Positions 10,194 through 18,967 of a DNA stretch of 64,000 nt are shown in pieces. How positions within the stretch are numbered: the first letter of the stretch is position 1; each line of letters opens with the position of its first letter. Source of the stretch: Clostridium sp. (GTDB lineage Bacteria > Bacillota > Clostridia > Lachnospirales > Lachnospiraceae); assembly GCA_023664605.1 (NCBI GenBank), contig JAMPFF010000002.1, positions 287,930 to 351,929 on the forward strand, read 5' to 3'. The notes under the pieces were generated by a model, which ran no database searches, was not told where the DNA came from, and worked only from the letters and a program-made list of their open reading frames with translations. The position numbers and the translations under genes were made by a program.

Positions 10194-10313
10194 GACTGCA
10201 TGCAAAGAAACAAATCTAAGATTCTAACAGTATCTTATCGGATTTTCGTTCGTGAGAAAATTCCGGGTGATGATTTCACCTGTATCAAACTCCTTGCTTA
10301 CAACTGAATAACT

Positions 10314-10362
10314 GCAGGGAGGATAGTATCGAGGCTCCTCTCTGCCTAAAACGAAAGAGAGG
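10314..10362 (+). promoter_or_regulatory. Leader with mutually exclusive hairpins, one hiding the ribosome binding site
   Basis: CCTCTCTGC (10337-10345) can pair upstream with GCAGGGAGG (10314-10322, one G-T wobble) or its first seven bases can pair downstream with AGAGAGG (10356-10362), which contains the ribosome binding site of the nuclease gene at 10370. A further small hairpin GGTGA/TCACC lies upstream near 10266-10280. Confidence 0.45.
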
Positions 10363-10369
10363 AAAGCCA

Positions 10370-11212
10370 ATGAAGAATGAAGTAACAAAAAAAGCGGCAA
10401 AGAAAGAAAATGTATTAAAAGTCCTGCCGGAGGATTATCAGTTCAATTTAAGTGATTTTGCCCTGTTCATGGCGGTCATGAAAGTGAAAGAAGCGTATGA
10501 GGATGTGCTAAGCATCATATTGAATGAACCGGATTTAAAGTTGAAAGAAGTAAAGGCGGAACAGGTTGTTTTGAATAAGTATGGACAACGGGCGATACGC
10601 CTTGATGCCTGGGCGCTGGATATGCGGAATCGTCAATTTGACATGGAGATGCAAAATGATTCAGACAGTGACGACATACGCAAACGTTCCAGATTTTATC
10701 AGGGGATGATTGATACTCCGATTTTAAAATCAGGAAAAGAGACACGCTATAAAAACCTGCCATCCACAGTCATTATTTTTATTACACAGAAGGATATTTT
10801 CGGAAGAGGACTTGCAAAGTATACATTTAGTGAACAATGCGAGGAAGTGCCGGGTTTACCGTTAGGAGACGGCACGAGAAAGCTATTTTTAAATATGGCA
10901 AGCAAAGAGGGCAGACCGGAGTTAATCAGTCTGTTGCAATATATGAAAAATACCACTTTAGACAATCCCGATATTATCATAAAGGATAAACGTATTTTGC
11001 ATTTAGACAGAATTGTGGAAGAAGTAAAGCATTCAGAAGAATGGGAGGCTGTAAAGATGAATATTCTTGAAATTGGGATAGAGCGGGGAATAGAGCAAAG
11101 CCGGACAGATATCATACGAAATATGTTAAACAGCGGATTATCGGCTGAAAAAGTGTCCGAAGTGACGCAGATTCCTTTGGATATTGTTAAAGAGGTGGAA
11201 GCGAAGAAATGA
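10370..11212 (+). CDS. Rpn-family PD-(D/E)XK nuclease / putative transposase-like protein
   Basis: 280 residues. The N-terminal half matches the PDDEXK_2 type: a LDAWALD... DMEMQ segment near residues 81-96 supplies the D...ExQ catalytic pattern. The C-terminal part is a short helical tail with ERGIEQSRTDIIRNML and a small helix-turn-helix-like end (GLSAEKVSEVTQIPLDIV) common in this family. Such proteins promote RecA-independent recombination in E. coli (RpnA-E) and are widespread in gut Clostridia. The stop overlaps the start of the response regulator (ATGA), an unusual coupling. Likely a lone copy; no terminal repeats seen, so not an obvious insertion sequence. Confidence 0.82.
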   Translation: MKNEVTKKAAKKENVLKVLPEDYQFNLSDFALFMAVMKVKEAYEDVLSIILNEPDLKLKEVKAEQVVLNKYGQRAIRLDAWALDMRNRQFDMEMQNDSDSDDIRKRSRFYQGMIDTPILKSGKETRYKNLPSTVIIFITQKDIFGRGLAKYTFSEQCEEVPGLPLGDGTRKLFLNMASKEGRPELISLLQYMKNTTLDNPDIIIKDKRILHLDRIVEEVKHSEEWEAVKMNILEIGIERGIEQSRTDIIRNMLNSGLSAEKVSEVTQIPLDIVKEVEAKK

Positions 11213-11898
11213 GAAAGACAATTTTAGTTGTAGATGATGATGTTTATATCGGTGACATGCTGCAGGAGGCGCTGTCACAGGAGGGATACCGCGTACTGCG
11301 CGCTTATTCCGGTTCGGAGGCGCTGTTGCTTTTGTCCGCCGACAGACCCAGTCTTGTTCTGCTTGATTTAATGCTGCCGGGATTAAACGGGGAGGATATT
11401 CTTCCTGCCATAAAAGAGATTCCGGTGATTGTAGTGAGCGCAAAAGCGGAAATTGACGATAAGGTGGCGTTATTGTCAGGCGGTGCGGCAGACTATTTGA
11501 CAAAGCCGTTTGACATGAAAGAGCTGTTAGCGAGAATTGAGGTGCAGCTTAGAAAATCCGGTACAGGCAGTACAGATGATACAAGTGCTACAGGCGGCAG
11601 GGATAATATATTACGATTTGACGATATTACGCTAGATACCGACGCTCACAGCGTATGCGTGGGAGAAAAGGCTGTAAAGCTGACAAGAACGGAATATGCC
11701 ATATTAAAGCTGTTTTTGAAAAATCCGTCGCAGGTCATTCCCAAATCGACGATACTGGAACGTATCAGCGAGGATACGCCGGACTGCATGGAAAATTCCT
11801 TAAAAGTCCATATAAGCAATCTCAGAAGGAAACTGAGAGAGGCAGGAGGAAAAGATTATATAGAATCCGTCTGGGGCATTGGCTTCAAGATGACTTAA
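11209..11898 (+). CDS. OmpR/PhoB-family response regulator
   Basis: 229 residues: receiver domain (residues 1-115) with the acidic pair DDD near 9-11, phospho-acceptor in LVLLDLMLPG and KPFD lysine motif, then a winged-helix DNA-binding domain (about 130-229) ending in VWGIGFKM. The partner kinase is at 13869, separated by an ABC transporter pair, an order seen in antimicrobial-peptide resistance or lantibiotic-immunity modules. It is translationally coupled to the upstream Rpn nuclease. Four CTTAAC repeats beginning at its own stop codon are a likely binding site (see that entry). Confidence 0.92.
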   Translation: MRKTILVVDDDVYIGDMLQEALSQEGYRVLRAYSGSEALLLLSADRPSLVLLDLMLPGLNGEDILPAIKEIPVIVVSAKAEIDDKVALLSGGAADYLTKPFDMKELLARIEVQLRKSGTGSTDDTSATGGRDNILRFDDITLDTDAHSVCVGEKAVKLTRTEYAILKLFLKNPSQVIPKSTILERISEDTPDCMENSLKVHISNLRRKLREAGGKDYIESVWGIGFKMT

Positions 11899-11950
11899 CT
11901 ATTTCTTAACTTTTTTCTTAACCGCTTTCTTAACCTTTCTTCTGTACAAT
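11894..11950 (+). promoter_or_regulatory. Four phased CTTAAC repeats and -10 box before the ABC transporter genes
   Basis: CTTAAC occurs at 11894, 11905, 11917 and 11929 (spacing 11, 12, 12), the last three inside the perfect 9-mer TTTCTTAAC. The -10 box TACAAT is at 11945-11950 and no good -35 hexamer is present, as expected for an activated promoter. Layout resembles Bacillus PhoP box clusters (TTAACA-like repeats between about -60 and -20). An inverted repeat CAATGTGA/TCACATTG (11947-11954, 11971-11978) follows. Confidence 0.7.
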
Positions 11951-11996
11951 GTGAATGTGAAAAAAATATGTCACATTGACAGAAAGGATGATTTCT

Positions 11997-12932
11997 ATGG
12001 AATATGTTCTACAAACTCACGAATTATGTAAAAACTATCAGCATTTTAAAGCCTTAGACGGACTTTCCATGAGTGTGCCGAAAGGAGCGGTCTATGGATT
12101 TGTCGGGCAAAACGGCGCGGGTAAAACGACGCTGATACGCATTATCTGCGGTCTGCAAAAGCCCTCGTCGGGTACTTATACCTTATACGGCACAGGCAGC
12201 GGGGAAAAACAAATCGTAAAGGCAAGAAGGCGTATGGGCGCGATTGTGGAGACGCCGTCGCTTTACCAAGATATGAATGCCGTGGAGAATTTAAAGATGC
12301 AGTACCGCATTTTGGGGTTGCCCTCTTTTACGGGAATACCGGAACTTCTAAAGCTCGTCGGGCTGGAGGATACCGGCAAAAAGAAAGTAAGGGATTTTTC
12401 GCTCGGAATGCGCCAAAGGCTGGGAATTGCAGTTGCGCTTGCCGGAGACCCGGACTTTCTGGTACTGGATGAACCGATAAACGGATTAGACCCTCAGGGT
12501 ATTATTGAGATGCGGGAACTGATTTTACGATTAAATAGGGAACAGCAGATTACAGTCTTAATTTCCAGCCATATTCTGGATGAACTTTCCCGTCTTGCCA
12601 CGCATTACGGTTTTATTGATAAGGGGCGTATTGTCAGGGAAATCAGCGCAGGGGAGTTGGAAGATTCCTGTAGAAAATGTATGCGGATAGAAGTCTCCAA
12701 TATCGGCGCTCTTGCCCGTGTACTGGACGGCATGCGGGTAGAATATACGGTTCTTTCCGACAACATGGCGGATATTTTTACCGATATGAGCGTAACAAAA
12801 CTGGTGATTGCCTTAAAGGAGGCGGATTGTGACGTACTTTCCATCAGGGAGCGGGATGAAAGCCTGGAAAGCTATTATATCAATCTGGTAGGTGGAAAGA
12901 CAGAACGGAAAGGGGGAAATAAGAATGAGTAA
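11997..12932 (+). CDS. ABC transporter ATPase, BcrA/NatA-like
   Basis: 311-residue cytoplasmic ATPase of an ABC-2 exporter: Walker A GQNGAGKT near residue 39, Q-loop region, signature FSLGMRQR, Walker B FLVLDEPINGLD, switch SSHI, and a C-terminal extension typical of lantibiotic/bacitracin transporters. ATG 11997 is 8 nt after AGAAAGGA; an in-frame TTG at 11976 lacks a site and is rejected. The gene overlaps the permease start by 8 nt. Context with response regulator and kinase suggests peptide-antibiotic export or immunity; the substrate is unknown. Confidence 0.92.
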   Translation: MEYVLQTHELCKNYQHFKALDGLSMSVPKGAVYGFVGQNGAGKTTLIRIICGLQKPSSGTYTLYGTGSGEKQIVKARRRMGAIVETPSLYQDMNAVENLKMQYRILGLPSFTGIPELLKLVGLEDTGKKKVRDFSLGMRQRLGIAVALAGDPDFLVLDEPINGLDPQGIIEMRELILRLNREQQITVLISSHILDELSRLATHYGFIDKGRIVREISAGELEDSCRKCMRIEVSNIGALARVLDGMRVEYTVLSDNMADIFTDMSVTKLVIALKEADCDVLSIRERDESLESYYINLVGGKTERKGGNKNE

Positions 12933-13764
12933 GCTGCTTTATGCAAACTGGATAAGAGCGATAAAAAGCAGGATTTTCTGGATTTCGGAGATTTTTTTGA
13001 TAGGGTATAGCATTTTTATCTATGCCATGGGGTATGTCAATATCAGAAATGGGATAGTGCCGCTCAGTTCCGGCTGGACGCTTTATTTCTTTAATGAGAT
13101 GCTTTTTATTTCTGCGCTGACGGCAGTTTTCGTGCCATTTTTTATCGGCGTGGAATACGGCGACGGTACCATCAGAAATAAATTTGCCGTAGGGCATACA
13201 AGAAATGCGGTCTATCTATCCAATTTCATGATATGCTGTATCATAGGCATGATACAGTTTGCCACCTATTCAGTAACATCTGTTTTTGCAGGATGGCTGT
13301 TGATAGGACGCGCTGCACTTATGGGAATGACGCATCTTGGATGGAGGTTTTTTTATAGTCTGCTCGTTGTATTGGTTTATGCGGCGGTTTTCTCCATGTT
13401 GGCAATGCTGGACAGCAACAGGACGCGGACTGCGGTTGTGGGACTGCTGCTGGTATTAGTCTATGTAATGCTGATGAGCCAGATATATGCGGATTTGCAG
13501 CAGCCGGAGAGGACGAGCAGGGTGGTAATGACGCAGACGGGTGAAATGGAGCTGGAAGAGGATATTCCGAACAGTAAATATGTAGGCGGAACCAAAAGAG
13601 TTGTCTATGAATGGATTGACGCTTTTCTTCCGGCGGACCAGGCGATGTATATTATAGACCCGGAGGCTTCTTTTTCCATGAAAGCGCCGCTTTGTCTGCT
13701 TGGCGAGGCGCTGCTGGCGGTTGGCGTAGGAATGTATGTTTTTAGGAAAAAAGAAATTAAATGA
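12925..13764 (+). CDS. ABC-2 type transporter permease
   Basis: 279 residues with about six membrane helices: N-terminal KLLYANWIRAIKSRIFW, helix near 20-40, 60-80, four central helices and a last helix near 255-275. A soluble stretch of about 50 residues (roughly 195-245, acidic) sits between helices five and six, on the outer face. Start ATG 12925 overlaps the ATPase gene by 8 nt and follows AAGGGGGAAA. Partner of the preceding ATPase. Confidence 0.88.
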   Translation: MSKLLYANWIRAIKSRIFWISEIFLIGYSIFIYAMGYVNIRNGIVPLSSGWTLYFFNEMLFISALTAVFVPFFIGVEYGDGTIRNKFAVGHTRNAVYLSNFMICCIIGMIQFATYSVTSVFAGWLLIGRAALMGMTHLGWRFFYSLLVVLVYAAVFSMLAMLDSNRTRTAVVGLLLVLVYVMLMSQIYADLQQPERTSRVVMTQTGEMELEEDIPNSKYVGGTKRVVYEWIDAFLPADQAMYIIDPEASFSMKAPLCLLGEALLAVGVGMYVFRKKEIK

Positions 13765-13765
13765 G

Positions 13766-13809
13766 GTTATAATATTGTGCCGGATGTTATAACAACAGGG
13801 GTGTTATGA
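13766..13809 (+). promoter_or_regulatory. GTTATAA repeats before the kinase gene
   Basis: GTTATAA at 13766, GTTATAAC (palindromic) at 13786 and GTTATGA at 13803. The first copy contains a TATAAT (13768-13773) that could be a -10 box. The first two can pair as a 7-bp hairpin. Operator or promoter role is a guess. Confidence 0.3.
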
Positions 13810-13868
13810 AATTGGAATGATATGTGGCAGTAAATGCCGACGGATGAGAGAAAGAGAAAGGCATGGTT

Positions 13869-14813
13869 ATGGGTATGGAAGTTTGGCTGTGGGCGGTTAT
13901 TGTAATACTAACGTGCGTTATTTTAATTTTATGTATAAAAATATATGCCTTACAAAAAGCGGCAAAGGAAATACAGGAGGGATTGACGGAGAAACTCACG
14001 GTCGAAACCAATACCCTTATCAGCATCTCGTCCCGTGATAAGCAGATGCGCAGGCTGGCGGAGTCGCTCAATGAGCAGCTTCGCATTCTCCGTGACAAAA
14101 GGCATTATTATATGCAAGGCGATTTACGCCTGAAAGAGGCGGTAACGAATATTTCCCACGATATCAGAACGCCGTTGACGGCGATTGGAGGTTATCTGGA
14201 ACTGATGCGGAAACTGCTGGCGCAGATGAGTAAAGAGAACAGAGAGGATGACAGGATAGAGGCGGCGGAGCGTTATCTGGATATTATGGAAAACCGTACC
14301 GGAGTTTTAAAACGTCTGACGGATGAGCTTTTGAAATATTCCGTCGCCGCTTCCAAAGAACAGGATTTGCCATATGAGGATGTGGTTTTAAATCATGTTT
14401 TGGAGGAAAGCATTTCTGCTTATTATGCTATCTTAAAGGACGCAGGGATTACACCTGTTATAAAAATGCCGGACAGTGATGTTAAATCCAGATTAAATAA
14501 AAATGCGCTCTCGCGTATTCTTGGAAATATCATAGAAAACGCGATAAAATACAGTAACGGCGATTTGCGGATTACATTATTGGATAGCGGGGAGATGACG
14601 TTTGCCAATTATGCCCCTGCACTGGACGAGGTACAGGTTGGAAAGTTGTTCGACCGTTTTTATACGGTAGATACGGCGGCAAAATCGACGGGTATCGGGC
14701 TTTCGATTGCCAGAACGCTGACGGAGCAAATGGGCGGTGCGATTAGCGCTGATTATGAGGAGGGAATGCTTTGCATCAGGCTTTTATTTTCGCAAAATAC
14801 TTGCATCTTATAG
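13869..14813 (+). CDS. Sensor histidine kinase without extracellular domain
   Basis: About 314 residues. One N-terminal membrane helix (residues about 5-27), a linker coiled coil, a HisKA domain with H-box NISHDIRTPLTAI near residue 95, N-box IIENAIKYS, and an ATPase domain with GIGLSIA. There is no room for an outside sensor, so signals probably come through the membrane or the ABC transporter, as in Bce-like or LanK-type systems (inference). ATG 13863 and ATG 13869 are both in frame; AAAGG at 13857 fits the second better. Partner of the response regulator at 11209. Confidence 0.88.
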   Translation: MGMEVWLWAVIVILTCVILILCIKIYALQKAAKEIQEGLTEKLTVETNTLISISSRDKQMRRLAESLNEQLRILRDKRHYYMQGDLRLKEAVTNISHDIRTPLTAIGGYLELMRKLLAQMSKENREDDRIEAAERYLDIMENRTGVLKRLTDELLKYSVAASKEQDLPYEDVVLNHVLEESISAYYAILKDAGITPVIKMPDSDVKSRLNKNALSRILGNIIENAIKYSNGDLRITLLDSGEMTFANYAPALDEVQVGKLFDRFYTVDTAAKSTGIGLSIARTLTEQMGGAISADYEEGMLCIRLLFSQNTCIL

Positions 14814-14830
14814 GCTTGTTCACTTATAAT
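14801..14830 (+). promoter_or_regulatory. Promoter of the EAL receptor gene
   Basis: TTGCAT (14801-14806), 18-bp spacer, TATAAT (14825-14830); the -35 lies inside the end of the kinase gene. The start codon follows at 14868 with GAAAGGGCG as ribosome binding site. Confidence 0.7.
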
Positions 14831-14867
14831 TAATCATAGATAGGATAATCTGAAAGGGCGAAGTATT

Positions 14868-17786
14868 ATGGGAAAGATGCAAAAAAGAACGCTTAACAGG
14901 GCAGCCGGGTTTTTAACGCTTATGTTTGTGATGACGCTTTTGGTGTTCGGTGGGAACATTAGGACGGTACAGGGAGCGGAAAAACGTACGGTTCGAGTTG
15001 GTTTTTTCCCTATGGAAGGCTACAATGAGACCAGGGAGGACGGCAGCCGTACCGGTATGGATGTGGAGTATCTGGAAGCGCTGTGCGACTATGTCAACTG
15101 GAATATTGAGTATGTAGAGTGCGAAAGCTGGAACAAGGCCCTGACGATGCTTTCCATGAAGCGGATAGATTTGGTGGGTTCTGCGCAGTATTCCCAAGAG
15201 CGGGCCGAGCTGTATCAGTATGCGGATTTAGCCAGCGGATATACCTTTGGTGTGCTTGCGGTAAATGGCGGCAGCGGATTGGCATATGAGGATTTTGATG
15301 CCATGAAAGACGCTTCTTTCGGCATTGTGGGTAGTTATATACGAAAAGACGAATTTTATGAATATATGGCGGATAATGGGCTTGCCTCTCCTAAAGTAAA
15401 GGAGTATGAAAGTACGGCGGCCCTGCAGGCGGCGCTGGATGCGGGAGAGATAGATGTTTTTGTACATTCTCTGACGGAGGTAAAAAAAGGACGGCGTGTG
15501 GTCGGCAGGTTTGCGCCTATGCCTTTTTATTACATAACCTATCAGGGCAACAATGATTTGATGAGAGAACTCAATCAGGGAATAGCGGATGTGAAGATGA
15601 ATCGTCCGGGACTGGAAAATGAGTTGATGGTTAAGTATTATGACAGCAGGCTGGACCAGACGATTTTACTGACCAATAGTGAAAAGCAGTATATTGCGGA
15701 AAAAGGAACGCTGACCGTAGGATACTTAGACGATTGCTACCCATTTTCTTATGAAAATGAGGGGGATTTTATGGGACTTTCCAGACAAGTGTTGGAGGAG
15801 GTGTCTGTGAGTACGGGCATGATTTTTAGCTATGTGAAACTGGAAAGCATGGAGGAGGCGAAAAACGCCTTAAAAACCGGCAGTATTGATATCTTAAGCT
15901 ATTGTGGGGAGACGGTACAGCGTATGCAGTCAGACGGGCTTGTATCCACAAAGGAGTATGCCCAGATACCTCAAGTTATTATTATGAGAAAGAATGGTAA
16001 ATCTGATTCGATAAATACCTTAGCGGTGGAAGAAAGCGGCGCTTCAGGGGATGCAGTGCAGAATTTCATCGATGAGAATACGCGTCTTTTGCTTTATTCC
16101 ACGCAGTTGGAGAATTTGAACGCGGTGATGTCCGGTGAAACGGACGCCGCCATATGCGACGGGTATCTGGCGGAGTATCTGCTCGGTTCCCAGCTTCGCT
16201 TCAACAAGATGGAGATCCACAGTGTGTTAAGCGACGTCCATAGTATTTGTATGCTTGTGGCGGATAACGAGGATTCGCCTCTTCTCGATATTTTAAATAA
16301 AGAGCTGATTGAGGTCAGCGACAAGATGGTCAATGACTATATGCTGCAGGACAATTTCTATTCCAAGATGAGTATGGCGAACTTTATCAGCGACCATAGT
16401 ATTGCCATTATCCTTGTTCTGACGTGCTGCGCCGTGGCAGTCATTTTGGTGCTGTTCTATTTACTGCGCAACAGTATGCGGGTTCAGAAGCTTATGTATA
16501 AGGATACGGAATTTAATATTTGGAACCTGAATTATTTGCGGTACCGGGCGGCACAGAAACTGGCAGCGGATAAAAACAGCAATTACGCCATTGCCTACAC
16601 GGATATCGGTCAATTTAAGAGTTACAACACGTTGTATGGCTGGAATGCGGGGCAGCGTATACTGGAATTAGTCATTGAAACCCTCTCTGAAGAAACAGAT
16701 GATAAAAACGAACTTTATGCCAGAAGCTATGGAAGCCATTTTGTGCTGTTTATGAAGTATGAAGATGTGGAAGTGCTGCGAAGCCGTTTGGTGAACATTG
16801 CAGACAAGATATCTTTACGAATCTACGAGGAAGCAGATACCCATATGTCGCTTGCCATAGGCGTGGGGTGCTTGGAAAATGGGGATGATGATTTACAGCG
16901 CGCTTTGTCTGAGAGTATACAGCTGGTAGATTCTTTAAAGAACAGCTACGGTAACGCGGTACAGATTTATGATGATAAGTTGCGGACGCAGCTGCGGGAG
17001 ACGCATGATAGGGAGAAACTTTTGGAATCCGTCGATATTAATAAGGACTTTGTCGCCTATTATCAGGCGAAAGTGGATATTCGCAATGAAAATATCGTAG
17101 GCGCTGAAGCGTTGATACGTTTCAAGGACCCTACAGCGGACGGGGCTATCCGTACGCCGTGGTTCTTTGTGCCTTATTATGAGCGTACCGGCAGGATTAA
17201 GGAGATTGATTTCTTTGTGATGGAAAGCGTGTGTAAAATGCTGCGCCGGCGTATCGATGCGGGTAAGAATGTTGTGCCTGTGTCCTGCAATTTTTCCAGA
17301 CTGCACTTTACGGAGGATGGTTTTCCGGAAAGATTTAAGTCTATTATTGACAAATACCGGATTCCCAAAGAGCTGATAGAGGTGGAGATTACGGAGACGC
17401 TTGTGGTGGAGGATGTGCAGCGCCAGAAAGTCAAGGAGATTGTAGACGTCTTACGGGAAGAGGGCGTTCATCTTTCTATAGACGATTTTGGCTCGGGATA
17501 TTCTTCCCTGGGAGTATTTGAACAGATACCGGCGTCCGTTATCAAATTAGACCGTTCTTTCCTGCTCAATAACGAAAACCGCACCAGACAGGTGCAGATT
17601 ATGAGAAATATCGTAAATCTTGCCAAAGATTTGAACGCCCAAGTGGTCTGTGAGGGCGTAGAAACAGAGGAAGATACGGAGCTGATGATGGAGATTGGCG
17701 CTTATGTGGCGCAGGGTTACCGTTACTGTAAGCCGGTACCGGAAGATGTGTTTGAGAAGATGCTGGCGGATAATGGGAGTCAGTAA
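14868..17786 (+). CDS. Two-sensor (SBP_bac_3 x2) receptor with degenerate GGDEF and intact EAL domain
   Basis: 972 residues: signal/anchor (about 10-32), two tandem periplasmic-binding-protein-type sensor domains (about 40-270 and 280-505), a membrane helix (about 512-534), a GGDEF-like domain and an EAL domain. The GGDEF signature is lost (ARSYGSHFVLF near residue 620), so no diguanylate cyclase activity is expected. The EAL domain keeps EALIRF, the metal-binding Asn region, EITET, DDFGSG, KLDRSF, EGVET and the Q of AQGYRYCKP, so an active c-di-GMP phosphodiesterase is likely. The two sensors resemble amino-acid receptors; the ligand cannot be told. Its 3' end overlaps the convergent neighbour by 7 nt. 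Confidence 0.93.
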   Translation: MGKMQKRTLNRAAGFLTLMFVMTLLVFGGNIRTVQGAEKRTVRVGFFPMEGYNETREDGSRTGMDVEYLEALCDYVNWNIEYVECESWNKALTMLSMKRIDLVGSAQYSQERAELYQYADLASGYTFGVLAVNGGSGLAYEDFDAMKDASFGIVGSYIRKDEFYEYMADNGLASPKVKEYESTAALQAALDAGEIDVFVHSLTEVKKGRRVVGRFAPMPFYYITYQGNNDLMRELNQGIADVKMNRPGLENELMVKYYDSRLDQTILLTNSEKQYIAEKGTLTVGYLDDCYPFSYENEGDFMGLSRQVLEEVSVSTGMIFSYVKLESMEEAKNALKTGSIDILSYCGETVQRMQSDGLVSTKEYAQIPQVIIMRKNGKSDSINTLAVEESGASGDAVQNFIDENTRLLLYSTQLENLNAVMSGETDAAICDGYLAEYLLGSQLRFNKMEIHSVLSDVHSICMLVADNEDSPLLDILNKELIEVSDKMVNDYMLQDNFYSKMSMANFISDHSIAIILVLTCCAVAVILVLFYLLRNSMRVQKLMYKDTEFNIWNLNYLRYRAAQKLAADKNSNYAIAYTDIGQFKSYNTLYGWNAGQRILELVIETLSEETDDKNELYARSYGSHFVLFMKYEDVEVLRSRLVNIADKISLRIYEEADTHMSLAIGVGCLENGDDDLQRALSESIQLVDSLKNSYGNAVQIYDDKLRTQLRETHDREKLLESVDINKDFVAYYQAKVDIRNENIVGAEALIRFKDPTADGAIRTPWFFVPYYERTGRIKEIDFFVMESVCKMLRRRIDAGKNVVPVSCNFSRLHFTEDGFPERFKSIIDKYRIPKELIEVEITETLVVEDVQRQKVKEIVDVLREEGVHLSIDDFGSGYSSLGVFEQIPASVIKLDRSFLLNNENRTRQVQIMRNIVNLAKDLNAQVVCEGVETEEDTELMMEIGAYVAQGYRYCKPVPEDVFEKMLADNGSQ

Positions 17787-18853
17787 ATAGTCTGCACTTC
17801 GCTCAATTCGTTCTCAACTACCCGGAATCGCCAGATGGAGTGACCGGGCAGGCGGTGTTCCGTCAGGAAATAAGAGCCGTCAAAGTGTGTGATATAATAA
17901 GGCGTTCCGCCGCCGATAAAGTTTTCGTAGATATCTTCATATTTGCCTTTGATGAGGTTGGAAAGCTTTTTCGTGCGGATAATGGTGGCGTAGTCCTGAT
18001 TACCGGTAATATCGGTGGAAATTGTCAGATAGAAATAGTCTTGAATCTTCGTAAGCTGTATCATGCCCGCCATGGTATCAGGAACAGGGTAGGAATCCAG
18101 AATTTCAAACGTATTCAGGTCGGCGCGGATGATGCTGGAATTGCCCGATACAAAGTAGATGTCGCCATCCAGAATGGTAAAAGAACGCACATACACATTA
18201 GAAAGAGCTTCTATACGGCGTATTTCGGTCAGATACATCCGGGCGTCGTCCGTATTGTGGCGGAAAAGATACATTTCGCCGCTCATGGAGCTCCAGGCAT
18301 AGAAAGTGTCTGTGTTTTCATCATAAATAATATAATGGGGTCTGTTCCCGATATCAGAAAATGTCTGCGTATGTAAAAATCTACCCTCTCTTTTTTCAAA
18401 TACAAGGATTCTGTTATTCTCCGTATCGTCCACTAAATAAACGCTGCCGTCGCTGGCGAGCGTATGTCCCATCTTGATTTCATCTGTCATGACGCGCCAT
18501 TCATAGAGCGGGTCGTCCAGATTATCATGGTAAATGACCTGATTATGATAGCAGTCCACAATAAAATAGGTATCGCTTACTTTGGTAATATAAGTCGGAA
18601 CGCTTAAATCCGTACAGGGATTTGTTTTGACTTCTTCCTGCATAGCGGCGGTAAGAGAAGCTTCGTCCGTGAGTTCGGAGGCGGCGATATATTCAGTAAC
18701 ATCTGTTATTGAAGAGGGGAACGGGTTTTCCTGCGCGGGCGCGGATGTGCGGATATCCGCCTTTTGGGAAAGACATGGGTATATCATGACAACTGCAATT
18801 AATATAATGAATATAACGGATAATAGAATATAAACTAAGCGTTTCCGGTTCAT
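17780..18853 (-). CDS. Membrane-anchored beta-propeller-like exported protein
   Basis: 357 residues from ATG 18853 (MNRKRLVYILL). An uncleaved-looking N-terminal helix (about 6-28) is followed by a Ser/Pro-rich linker and by repeated 40-45-residue strands (for example SDTYFIVDCYHNQVIYHDN, SDGSVYLVDDTENNRILVF, GDIYFVSGNSSIIRADL) that read like NHL/six-bladed propeller repeats. A longer frame starting at 18979 runs through the promoter and lacks a ribosome site. Convergent with the EAL receptor gene and overlapping it by 7 nt. Function unknown; could bind a carbohydrate or protein outside the cell. Confidence 0.78.
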   Translation of the reverse strand: MNRKRLVYILLSVIFIILIAVVMIYPCLSQKADIRTSAPAQENPFPSSITDVTEYIAASELTDEASLTAAMQEEVKTNPCTDLSVPTYITKVSDTYFIVDCYHNQVIYHDNLDDPLYEWRVMTDEIKMGHTLASDGSVYLVDDTENNRILVFEKREGRFLHTQTFSDIGNRPHYIIYDENTDTFYAWSSMSGEMYLFRHNTDDARMYLTEIRRIEALSNVYVRSFTILDGDIYFVSGNSSIIRADLNTFEILDSYPVPDTMAGMIQLTKIQDYFYLTISTDITGNQDYATIIRTKKLSNLIKGKYEDIYENFIGGGTPYYITHFDGSYFLTEHRLPGHSIWRFRVVENELSEVQTIY

Positions 18854-18913
18854 AACAAATTTCTGCCTTTCTTTCTCGACGCAGCTGCCTGTTTTTTCTT
18901 TTGCGTGTAGTAT

Positions 18914-18922
18914 ATTATAGCA
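18914..18922 (-). promoter_or_regulatory. Extended -10 promoter for the propeller-like gene
   Basis: On the minus strand TGCTATAAT (18914-18922) is an extended -10 element; the -35 position has no good hexamer. It lies about 60 nt upstream of the chosen start. Confidence 0.6.
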
Positions 18923-18967
18923 TATTTCCATAAAAAATGTTATGATAAACACAAGCCTGATGGCTAA

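Noticed and set aside
10370-11212. Complete insertion sequence around the Rpn-like gene
   Set aside because: No terminal inverted repeats or target duplication could be found on either side.
11976-11981. TTGACA before the ABC ATPase as a -35 box
   Set aside because: A -10 would fall inside the coding region; the TACAAT at 11945 with upstream repeats is more convincing.
17840-18376. 178-residue frame on the plus strand
   Set aside because: Fully antisense to the propeller-like gene, which has the better signal peptide and repeats; composition is typical of a shadow frame.
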